Source: Actinomycetota bacterium (GTDB lineage: Bacteria > Actinomycetota > Acidimicrobiia > Acidimicrobiales > Iamiaceae). Taken from it: a stretch of 64,000 nt of DNA. The stretch is from the NCBI GenBank assembly GCA_019639075.1, contig JAHBSO010000013.1:19931-83930 (forward strand). Reading direction: 5' to 3'. A program made the position numbers and the translations under genes. Numbering within the stretch: position 1 is the first letter of the stretch; each line of letters opens with the position of its first letter. Below the pieces are notes generated by a model that saw nothing but the letters and a program-made list of their open reading frames with translations, was not told where the DNA came from and searched no databases. This document shows positions 43,361-50,248 of the stretch, piece by piece.

Positions 43361-44514
43361 GCCGTCAGCACCTCGATGGCTTCGCCGAGCCGAGCCAGGT
43401 CGGGGGCACCACTCTCGAACTCGCGACCGATCGAGAAGAACGCGTCACGGGCGGTCCCGTCCGCCCACAGGTCACACGTCGCCGGGATGAGCGCGTTGGC
43501 CACCGCGACCGAACCCCGTTGGACGGACCCGTCGAGCATCTCGCCGTCGACGAAACCGGCGCCCGACTCGAACACGTCGGAACCCAGCTGCGTGAACACG
43601 AGCGGCTCGGCATGGCCCGTCGCTCGAACCCAACCGACCGCCGGCGCGATCGACGCTTCGACGTCGTCGCGGAACTGCTCGTAGCCGGGACCGAGGCAGA
43701 TCGTCGCCCCCGAAGCCCCCGCCGGCTCGCACACGACGCCGACCGGGCTCGACTCGAGCTTGTCGTCGATTCCGACCTGCACCACGACCATCGTCACCGC
43801 GACCCCGACGCCGGCGCACACGACCGGGAGGGCCCGGTGCCGCGGCTTCCCCAGCGCCGCGACACCGATCATGGCCACGGCGGACCAGAACAGGATCTGC
43901 GTGATGGTCACGCCGGGTCGGACCTGGAGTCCGATCAGCGAACCCGTCGCCTGCCCCACGTCGGTCAGGTAGCCGGGCATGCCGTAGGCCACCACCCCGA
44001 AGCAGAACAGCCCGAGGCCGAGCAACGGAGCGGCCAGACCGGAGCCCGTGGCCAACCCGACGGCCGCGCCGATGCCGGCGTGCCCGGCGATGAACGCGTA
44101 CCCGGCGACCACCGGCCCGACCTGGACGAGCGACGGGCCACCGGGGTTGCCGGCGACCCACGACACCACCAGCACCACGACGAGCCCCGCCGTGTAGGGC
44201 AGCGCCACCGACGTGAACGCCGCAGCCATGACGCGCCCGCCGAGCCGCCATCGCGACGACCGGACCGACGCCGACTCGGGGACGTCGGCCCATCGGGAGC
44301 CCTCGAACGCCCCGACCGCCGCGGCGATCGGACCGAGGAAGATCACGGTGAACGCGTACTGGTGCATGGCCCAGGTCCACTCGTAGCGCCAGCCGTCGCC
44401 CCGCACCCCGAGGTGGAGGGCGATGACCACCACCGAGAGCAGCCCGCCGACGACGAGGGCACGACGACGGAGGTGGAGCCGGAACGGGGTGGCGGGTCGA
44501 TCTGCACCGATCAC
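43330..44514 (-). CDS. Membrane protein with ABC-2-like permease region and soluble C-terminal domain (394 aa)
   Basis: Residues ~15-250 hold six or more helices (ALVVGGLLSVVVIALHL, YAFTVIFLGPIAAAVGAF, ALPYTAGLVVVLVVSWVAG, AFIAGHAGIGAAVGLAT, LLGLGLFCFGVVAYGM, ILFWSAVAMIGVAAL). Residues ~265-394 form a soluble domain with Cys pairs (VVCEPAG, ICLGPG, ATCDLW, TACDTS) that looks extracytoplasmic. GTG 44514 overlaps the ATPase stop by 4 bp. The pairing suggests an exporter or a lantibiotic-immunity-like system; the substrate is not evident. Confidence 0.75.
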   Translation of the reverse strand: MIGADRPATPFRLHLRRRALVVGGLLSVVVIALHLGVRGDGWRYEWTWAMHQYAFTVIFLGPIAAAVGAFEGSRWADVPESASVRSSRWRLGGRVMAAAFTSVALPYTAGLVVVLVVSWVAGNPGGPSLVQVGPVVAGYAFIAGHAGIGAAVGLATGSGLAAPLLGLGLFCFGVVAYGMPGYLTDVGQATGSLIGLQVRPGVTITQILFWSAVAMIGVAALGKPRHRALPVVCAGVGVAVTMVVVQVGIDDKLESSPVGVVCEPAGASGATICLGPGYEQFRDDVEASIAPAVGWVRATGHAEPLVFTQLGSDVFESGAGFVDGEMLDGSVQRGSVAVANALIPATCDLWADGTARDAFFSIGREFESGAPDLARLGEAIEVLTACDTSMLPPS

Positions 44515-45203
44515 CGGTCGACCTCCGAGCGATCGCCCACGTGATCGAGCAACGTGCCGTCACGCAGTTCGAGGACGCGGTCGCCGAGGGACGAACGGTC
44601 GTCGACGAGGTGGGAGGTGACGATCACGATCGCCTCGGTGCCGATGCGCCGGATCGCCGTCTGGAGCGCCACGCGACTGTCGTCGTCGAGCCCCGCCGTC
44701 GGTTCGTCGAGCAGGACGAGGGACGGTGAGGCCGTCAGCGTCCCGGCCACGAACACCCGCTGGCGTTCACCACCGGAGAGCCGGGCGAGCCGACGGCCGA
44801 GCAACGGCGAGACGTCGAGGGCCTCGGCGGCCTCGCCGATGCGCCGTTCCCTCTGCTCGGACGGGACGTCGAACAGGTGGGCCTGGTACTGCAGGAACGC
44901 GTGCGCCGTGAACGAGCCCGGAAAGGCCGCCGCCTGCGCGAGGTAGCTGATCCGCGTGCCGAGCAACCGCCGGTTGGACGGTTCGGTCAACGACCGGCCG
45001 TCCAGCGTGGCCGTGCCGGCCGAACACCGGCGCAACAGCGCGAGCGTCTCGAGCAACGTCGACTTCCCGCTGCCGTTGGGGCCGCAGAGGAGCACCACCT
45101 GCGGTCCGTCGAGGAAGAAGGAGACGTCCCGCAGGACGACGGTGCTGCTGCGCCGGAGCTCGACCGAGTCGACGCGGAGTGATGGTTCGGTTCGGTCCGC
45201 CAA
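44511..45203 (-). CDS. ABC transporter ATP-binding protein (230 aa)
   Basis: Walker A is LLCGPNGSGKSTLLE, the Q-loop ISYLAQAAAFP, the signature ARLSGGERQRVFVA, Walker B PSLVLLDEPTAGLDD, and the H-loop IVTSHLVDD. It is a single-domain importer/exporter ATPase of normal length. The start appears to be TTG 45203 (LADRTEPSLRVDSVEL); no ATG or GTG is better placed. It is the first gene of a three-gene transporter set, preceded by a lipoprotein gene 18 bp upstream. Confidence 0.85.
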   Translation of the reverse strand: MADRTEPSLRVDSVELRRSSTVVLRDVSFFLDGPQVVLLCGPNGSGKSTLLETLALLRRCSAGTATLDGRSLTEPSNRRLLGTRISYLAQAAAFPGSFTAHAFLQYQAHLFDVPSEQRERRIGEAAEALDVSPLLGRRLARLSGGERQRVFVAGTLTASPSLVLLDEPTAGLDDDSRVALQTAIRRIGTEAIVIVTSHLVDDRSSLGDRVLELRDGTLLDHVGDRSEVDR

Positions 45204-45221
45204 CCTGGATCGCTCGCCGGC

Positions 45222-45671
45222 CTAGTAGTCGAACGTCACGAAGCCGGACTCGTCGGCGCAGCTGTCGGGGACAGGCCAACCCATCTGCGCGCAGGCACCG
45301 GAGACCATCCGGACCCGGCTGCCGGCGCTGATGAGCGCCCGGCTGTGCGTGAACGTCGCCGTCCGGTTCGAGATCTCGCTCGTGGTGGAGCGGGTGTGGT
45401 TCCGCCAGCCCCACGTGCCGTAGGAGTCGGGCGACCAGAAGTAGAAGTTCGTGGTGGCGTACACGTTGTTGCCGTCCGCCCGACTGTCCTCGAGCAGGAT
45501 CTCGTTCCTCGCCGTGGTCGAGTTCACGAGCGAGCTCGTTCCCGAGGCTCGGACGACGCGGTTGCCGTTGTAGTAGCTGGAAATGGGACCCCAGTCCTGG
45601 GCGGGACACGCCGTCAACAGCAGCGAGAGCATGGTTCCACCGAGGACCGCAGTGATTCGTGTGCGGTTCAT
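45222..45671 (-). CDS. Small lipoprotein of unknown function (149 aa)
   Basis: Signal peptide MNRTRITAVLGGTMLSLLLTAC with lipobox L-L-T-A-C gives a lipid-anchored protein. The mature part is rich in Ser, Thr, Asn and aromatic residues (NNVYATTNFYFWSPDSYGTWGWRNHTRSTT, cited as a region) and has two more Cys pairs near the C-terminus (GACAQMGWPVPDSCADE). I recognise no family. It lies just upstream of the ABC transporter genes and could be co-transcribed with them as a binding or surface component. Confidence 0.75.
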   Translation of the reverse strand: MNRTRITAVLGGTMLSLLLTACPAQDWGPISSYYNGNRVVRASGTSSLVNSTTARNEILLEDSRADGNNVYATTNFYFWSPDSYGTWGWRNHTRSTTSEISNRTATFTHSRALISAGSRVRMVSGACAQMGWPVPDSCADESGFVTFDY

Positions 45672-45744
45672 GGCGGCGAACCTACCGCTACACATCAGTA
45701 GCGGTCAAGGGTGTGTCCGACGTTCGTCCGCCCGTGTCGGACCA

Positions 45745-46362
45745 TCAGCTCCCGACGAGGAGGCCGTCGTCGCCGTGGACGGTGACCAGGCCCGACGCGA
45801 GGTCGTACATCAGGCCGACGACATGGGCCGGGTCGCCGTCGCCCGAACGCAGGTCGTAGCGCCGGAGGGCCTCGACCGTGGCATCGAGGTTGCCACCGGT
45901 GGCCCGCATCGGGTCCTTGTCGCCGACCACGTCCACCAGGCGGTCGGCGATCTCGCCGATGAGGTCGCCGAGGTAGCCGGTGATGTTCTGGTCCGAGATG
46001 GCGGCCAGCACCGCGCCGCAGTGGGTGTGGCCCATCACGACCACGAGCGGGACGCCCAGCACCCGCACGCCGAAGTCGAGGCTCCCCATCGCCACGCCCG
46101 ACAGGGACTGCCCGGCGGTGCGGACGGTCAACAGGTCGCCGACCCCCTGGTCGAGGATCACCTCCGGCGGCACCCGGGAGTCGACGCACCCGAGCACGAC
46201 CGCCGTCGGCGCCTGACCCTCGACCAGCGCCTCGCGGGCCGCCCGGTCGAGGTGCGCCCCGTCCGGGTCACCCGACGCGAACCGCCGGTTCCCCTCCAGC
46301 AGCGCCTCCAGCGAGGCCCTGGCCTGCGCCCGTCGTTCGTTGCGTCGTTCCTCGGTGTCCAC
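45745..46362 (-). CDS. Beta-carbonic anhydrase (205 aa)
   Basis: Zinc enzyme converting CO2 and bicarbonate. The zinc ligands and catalytic dyad are in VVLGCVDSRVPPEVILDQGVGDLLTVRTAG (C-x-D-x-R) and VVVMGHTHCGAVLAA (H-x-x-C). The N-terminus EALLEGNRRFASGDP is typical of the family. The C-terminus ends in VVGLMYDLASGLVTVHGDDGLL (Y-D-x-x-x-G-x-V), also usual. Length is standard. Confidence 0.93.
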   Translation of the reverse strand: MDTEERRNERRAQARASLEALLEGNRRFASGDPDGAHLDRAAREALVEGQAPTAVVLGCVDSRVPPEVILDQGVGDLLTVRTAGQSLSGVAMGSLDFGVRVLGVPLVVVMGHTHCGAVLAAISDQNITGYLGDLIGEIADRLVDVVGDKDPMRATGGNLDATVEALRRYDLRSGDGDPAHVVGLMYDLASGLVTVHGDDGLLVGS

Positions 46363-46389
46363 CGGTTCCTCCTGGGATGTCGTGCGAGC

Positions 46390-46462
46390 GCCCTCGGCAG
46401 GATTCGAACCTGCGACCGGCGGATTAGAAGTCCGCTGCTCTATCCAGCTGAGCTACGAGGGC
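46390..46462 (-). tRNA. tRNA-Arg (anticodon TCT)
   Basis: On the minus strand the acceptor GCCCTCG pairs with CGAGGGC, the anticodon stem GCGGA / TCCGC surrounds CTTCTAA, and the T-arm reads GCAGGTTCGAATCCTGC. CCA is not encoded. It reads AGA. The accessory island starts on its 5' side. Confidence 0.95.
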
Positions 46463-46641
46463 GGGGCCGGAAGAGAACGTGGCGCGAAACCTCGAGCCTC
46501 GAGCCGATCCGGCGACGAGGAGCATCGTACGGGGCGACGGTCGCCTCATCGGGTGTCGATCTCGGCCGGTCTGCTCGAGACGCGACGCTGCTGCCGGTTC
46601 CGGACGCGTCGAAGTCGCCAGCTTGGGCGGTTTGGGTGGTT

Positions 46642-48072
46642 TCAGGCTGCGGCGGGGAGCGGCGGGTCGCTGCTGCGTCGCCGGTGGCTGTGCAGGGCGA
46701 GGCTGTTGACGCCGAGGGCGAAGGTCAAGAGGTTGAGGTGTTGACGCTCGTGGCCGATCGAGTGTGCTCGGCGGAGCCAGAGGGTGTCGTCGAGGGCGCG
46801 GTTGATGGACTCGGCGTCGCTGCGCCGTCCGTACAGGGCCGCGAAGTCCGGGTCGGTCGGCGGGATGGGTCGGACGTTCTCGGTGCGGTTGAACTTCCGC
46901 TTCTCGTCCTCCGCGTTGCAATGCAGGCGGACCTTGATCGTGCCGCCGCCGAGGTGGTCGGGAAGGGCGTAGGTGTTGTACCAGCGATGCCCGGACTTGT
47001 CGGTGTTGCGCTGGGTGCGCAGCCGCCGCAGCTCGGTGAAGGCCCGCTCGCCGGTGTCGGTGAGCGTGGCGATGCCGACGGCGCCGCCCTTGGCGAACAG
47101 CGAGACGACCCGCTCGGTGCCGTCGGGTCCGGTGATGGTGCGGTCTTCGATGTGGGTGGACTTCTCGACCCGTCGTCCGTCCTTGCGGCGGGGCTTGCGG
47201 CTGCCGGCCTTGGCGGCGGTGACCTTGTTGAGGGGCAGAAGCCCGAGGTCGCGCAGGAGCCGCTGGTGGTGGACGCCGCGCAGAGCGGTGTCGTAGATCA
47301 GCCCGAGCGCCCCGGGGCACAACGGGGCGAGCTCGGTGATGGTGTCCATGGCGCATGCGGCTTCACCGCCGGGGCTGGGGACGTGGTCGACGTCGAGGAT
47401 GATCCGGCCGTGGAGATCGCGGCTGCGCGCGGCCATGACCACCCACTTGGTGCCCCACGCGGTCTCGCCGGTGCCTTCGAAGTGCAGCGCCGCGTCCTGC
47501 TCGGCGCGGAGCTGGCGGACCTCGCCGGTGGCCTTGTCGGTCTTGGTGTCACCGGGCTTCGCCTTGAACAGCGGGGTGAGCACCTTGCCATCGGCATACA
47601 GCATCCGGGACAGGTCCGGGTGCGTGTAGGAACCGGGCCCATCGGGGTCCAGCAGACCCAGCTGGCGGGCTTGCCGGGCGGCGTGCTCGCGGTGGATCCG
47701 GCGCAGCGAGGCGAACACCAGCGGGTGGGTGAGCCAGCGGGTGCGGCCGTAGGTGTAGTGGTGACGCCGCATCGGCTCCTCGGACAGCCACCGATCCGGG
47801 TCGTCAGGGAACCGGCGGGCGATCAGCACGCGGAGGTGGGCCCACACGACGGGGTGGGCGAGCTCGGCCTCGACACGACGTGCCGACCCGTAGACCGAGA
47901 GCAGGGCGTCGAACAGCACCCACATGTAGGGCGGGAACATCCGGGGCCGGCCACCTGCCGAGGGATCGGGTTCGGGGACCGCGTCGGCGAGCGCGAACAG
48001 CTCATCGTTGGCCACCAGGGCTTCGAGCCGCTCGAGCGACGACACCCCAACCCGAGCCGCCTCGACCGTCAC
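46642..48072 (-). CDS. DDE-type transposase-like protein (476 aa)
   Basis: The N-terminal part GGRPRMFPPYMWVLFDALLSVYGSARRVEAELAHPVVWAHL is the kind found in IS1182/IS4-like transposases. Candidate catalytic Asp residues sit in MLYADGKVLTPLF and LGLIYDTALRG, and a Glu in YGRRSDAESINRALDDTLWLRRAHSIGHERQHLNLLTFALG, a typical C-terminal transposase block. I place the start at GTG 48072, which overlaps the neighbouring stop by 4 bp; a GTG at 48093 is also possible. The family is not certain. Confidence 0.6.
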   Translation of the reverse strand: MTVEAARVGVSSLERLEALVANDELFALADAVPEPDPSAGGRPRMFPPYMWVLFDALLSVYGSARRVEAELAHPVVWAHLRVLIARRFPDDPDRWLSEEPMRRHHYTYGRTRWLTHPLVFASLRRIHREHAARQARQLGLLDPDGPGSYTHPDLSRMLYADGKVLTPLFKAKPGDTKTDKATGEVRQLRAEQDAALHFEGTGETAWGTKWVVMAARSRDLHGRIILDVDHVPSPGGEAACAMDTITELAPLCPGALGLIYDTALRGVHHQRLLRDLGLLPLNKVTAAKAGSRKPRRKDGRRVEKSTHIEDRTITGPDGTERVVSLFAKGGAVGIATLTDTGERAFTELRRLRTQRNTDKSGHRWYNTYALPDHLGGGTIKVRLHCNAEDEKRKFNRTENVRPIPPTDPDFAALYGRRSDAESINRALDDTLWLRRAHSIGHERQHLNLLTFALGVNSLALHSHRRRSSDPPLPAAA

Positions 48073-48962
48073 GGGCTGTCGGGCTCCGTCCACTCCCAGC
48101 CGATGATCCGCGCCGTGCGGTCCAGGCTCCGCACCCCAAGCGCCCGAGCAGCAAGGTCAATCCGACCGGTCTCCTCCAACACCCGCCGCCCCGCCCACGC
48201 GGCGACCGACGACGCCCGCACATCCGGCTCCTCCGCCAACCCGGCCCGCACCAGCACGTCCTGCAACACCGTCGCGGCCGCCACCTGGCCTGCACCCTCA
48301 GGGCTGCCGCCCCGATACAGAACCGGCAACTCCGGATCGCTGCCGATGACCTGGAGCCGCACCCGCAACTGCTCCATGCCCCAGGGGGTCAGCGCGCACC
48401 ACCGCTCCCCCACGCGCTTCCCGCCATGGAGGAACACTCGGCCTGCCCCGAGATCAAGATCACACGCCCGGATGTACGGGAGCTCGCTGGTGCGAGCCGT
48501 CGCCTCCGCCAACGCCCACGCCGCCAACCTGCGGGTGTCGGACAAGGACCACTGAGCTGCCCCACGCCCAAGCAGCACTTCGTCGTCGGTCAACGGCCTC
48601 GTCTGGAACGGGGTGCGGGGCGGAAGCCGCAGATCCAAGGTCGGGTCCCCAACAGCAGCGCCAGCGGATCGGGCCACCCGGAACAGCAGCCGGACCGACA
48701 GGCGGCGGAGATGCCGCAACGACACCGACGCCTCAGCACCGTCAGCCGCCGGCGCACCGACGAACGAAACCGCGACCTCAGAAGTCACCTCGGCCAGGTC
48801 CCTGATTCCGAACCCGGTCGCACAGAACCATCCGAACCGATCGAGCGTCCGCACCACTCGGTCCGCTTCCGCCCGGGCCTCCCAGTTCGACCGAACCCAC
48901 TCCCCCGCATGCACAATGGCAGTCGCCAGGACCGGCCCCGCGTCGGGGCGCGTACCATTCAT
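48069..48962 (-). CDS. Tyrosine-recombinase-like protein lacking catalytic residues (297 aa)
   Basis: Residues ~135-290 follow the fold of the integrase catalytic domain. LAAWALAEATARTSELPYIRACDLDLGAGRVFLHGGKRVGERWCALTPWG aligns with the 'G-x-R-x-S-E-L...D-x-D...G-K-G-x-K-x-R-x-V-P-L' stretch. ASSVAAWAGRRVLEETGRIDLAARALGVRSLDRTARIIGW aligns with the H-x-x-R...G-H-x-x-x-x-T-x-x-Y-x-H stretch. By eye the H-x-x-R, second His and Tyr are replaced (S-x-x-A, V-R, I). The N-terminal ~110 residues could bind DNA. It is translationally coupled to the transposase-like gene, so may act as its accessory protein. This is an interpretation. Confidence 0.5.
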   Translation of the reverse strand: MNGTRPDAGPVLATAIVHAGEWVRSNWEARAEADRVVRTLDRFGWFCATGFGIRDLAEVTSEVAVSFVGAPAADGAEASVSLRHLRRLSVRLLFRVARSAGAAVGDPTLDLRLPPRTPFQTRPLTDDEVLLGRGAAQWSLSDTRRLAAWALAEATARTSELPYIRACDLDLGAGRVFLHGGKRVGERWCALTPWGMEQLRVRLQVIGSDPELPVLYRGGSPEGAGQVAAATVLQDVLVRAGLAEEPDVRASSVAAWAGRRVLEETGRIDLAARALGVRSLDRTARIIGWEWTEPDSP

Positions 48963-49042
48963 CCGTCGGGACCTCCTCGAAAGGTTCCGGCCAGGCCCCG
49001 GGCAGTGACAGCTGCGCCGGGGCCATCTTCTGTTTACGATCC

Positions 49043-49063
49043 AACACTACGATTCGCGGTGTT
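49043..49063. promoter_or_regulatory. Operator-like palindrome between divergent island genes
   Basis: AACAC-N11-GTGTT lies 80 bp before the recombinase-like start and 24 bp before the HTH gene ATG. It is a good candidate binding site for the HTH protein. Confidence 0.4.
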
Positions 49064-49086
49064 CGATCGTCAACTACCATCGCCGC

Positions 49087-49290
49087 ATGCGGGTCGATCC
49101 CTCTGACCTTCTCGATGCTGGCGAGGTAGCGGAGGTACTCGGACTGTCGCGTCGTGAAGCAGTCAGCACCTACCGACGCAGGTACCAAGACTTCCCAAAC
49201 CCCGCAGTGGAGAAGAGCTCAGGAAAGTGCGTTCTCTGGCTGAGGGCAGATATCGAGGCGTGGTCTAGGGTGCACCCGCCGCGCGGGTAG
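49087..49290 (+). CDS. Small helix-turn-helix protein, excisionase/AlpA-like (67 aa)
   Basis: MRVDPSDLLDAGEVAEVLGLSRREAVSTYRRRYQDFPNPAVEKSSGKCVLWLRADIEAWSRVHP is cited as a whole region. It matches the winged MerR/Xis-like pattern: L-L-x-x-x-E-V-A-E-x-L-G-L-S, then D-F-P-x-P, then L-W-x-R-x-D-I-E-A-W. Length is normal for such proteins. It is divergent from the recombinase-like gene and probably regulates it or directs excision. Confidence 0.75.
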   Translation: MRVDPSDLLDAGEVAEVLGLSRREAVSTYRRRYQDFPNPAVEKSSGKCVLWLRADIEAWSRVHPPRG

Positions 49291-49740
49291 TCGAGCCACG
49301 AGCGCATCGAGTTGTGTCCCGGCCGACACGGCCCCAGTTCGATGAGCTGGATCGACATGCCGACAGCCACGGCGGGCGCATTCACCTGCCGGCCGTTGCC
49401 AGAACCCTCGAAACGATCACTTGCTGGCCCAGGGCCTAGTCCGGGGCTCGCCCCGCAGCCCCCGCAAAGTGGACATCCCCACAAGAACTGACGCCATCGC
49501 CGACATCCGACCCGATGCCCCGGGCAACAGCGGCGAGAGCCCTAGCGCATCTCGTTGGCCATGAAGCGCAGCCTCCGCTGCAGCATCTCGCCCTCAGTCC
49601 GGGCGAGCGTCCGGTCGAATGCGTCTCTCGCAGCTTCCATCCTGACCTCACCCTCGACAGAGAATCCCTCGCACACAAGCACGTAGGGCTGTCGGAAACC
49701 ATCCGCGTTCTCGACACGTCGGGCCACCAACGTCCGTACC
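49291..49740. other. Gap of ~450 bp without a convincing gene
   Basis: A 66-codon minus-strand frame (49542-49742, TTG start, ending RRLRFMANEMR) has protein-like composition (VEGEVRMEAARDAFDRTLAR). It lacks a good start and could be the tail of a gene cut off at ~49760. Nothing else stands out. Confidence 0.4.
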
Positions 49741-50214
49741 AAACCATCCGACAGCCAGGCACCCGACGGCGACTACACGGTCACCGTCACCTACTACGCC
49801 GAGTGCGGCAACGGGAGCGGGCCGCAGAACTACGAGCTCACCTTCCTGGCCAAGGGCGTCGAGGCCGAGCTCACCCCGGCTTCGTTGCGGGCGACCGACG
49901 AGGGCACCATCGCCACCTACGAGGTGCACGTCGACCCCGGGGGCGCCTCGCTGCTGGGACGAGCCGGAAGCCGGGTGCAGAAGGTGGCGGGCACGGTGAA
50001 CCCGGGCGAGTCGAAGTCCTACAAGTCGACCAAGGCCCCCGCCACCACGACCACCACCGCGGCCCCCACGACCGCGGCCGCCCCATCGACCGCGGCGACC
50101 ACCGCCACCGAGGAGACCGAGGAGGATCCGGTGCCCGAGCCGCCGGACTGCTCGGAGTACCCCGAGGGCTCGATGATGCGGGTCCTCTGCGAGCACGACC
50201 CGTTCTCGGCCTGA
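49741..50214 (+). pseudogene. 5'-truncated remnant of a secreted-protein gene
   Basis: From about 49758 the frame reads DGDYTVTVTYYAECGNGSGPQNYELTFLAKGVEAELTPASL, a beta-sandwich-like sequence, then a Thr/Ala-rich linker (TTTTTAAPTTAAAPSTAATT) and CSEYPEGSMMRVLCEHDPFSA at the end. No ATG or GTG start exists in frame: the frame hits a TAG at 49684 with unrelated sequence between. The first possible start is TTG 49885, inside the domain. The N-terminus and signal peptide are therefore missing, probably removed when the neighbouring island arrived. Confidence 0.65.
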
Positions 50215-50216
50215 GC

Positions 50217-50248
50217 GATCGGTGGGCCCTGGAGCGGGCCCACCGATC
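50217..50248. terminator. 13-bp bidirectional hairpin terminator
   Basis: GATCGGTGGGCCC / GGGCCCACCGATC, a perfect 13-bp stem with a 6-base loop, lies between the convergent gene remnant and the giant surface-protein gene. Its right arm overlaps that gene's stop codon by two bases. Confidence 0.8.

Larger units (their letters stand above)
46642..49290. mobile_element. Probable small accessory or mobile island next to tRNA-Arg
   Basis: It contains a transposase-like gene, an overlapping recombinase-like gene and a divergent HTH gene, followed by a gene remnant at 49741. No terminal inverted repeat or target duplication could be seen by eye, so the true borders are unknown. The 179 bp between tRNA-Arg and the transposase gene (46463-46641) hold nothing recognisable. 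Confidence 0.45.

Noticed and set aside
46340..46744. Plus-strand frame with SAGFEPATGGLEVRCSIQLSYEG
   Set aside because: Antisense translation of tRNA-Arg; not a gene.
48778..49188. Minus-strand frame across the HTH gene start and the recombinase-like start
   Set aside because: Half of it is antisense to the HTH gene and the rest overlaps another gene in a different frame; only the short middle part looks protein-like.
46390..49757. Island integrated into the 3' end of tRNA-Arg
   Set aside because: The island lies on the 5' side of the tRNA, and no repeat of the tRNA end was seen at the far border.
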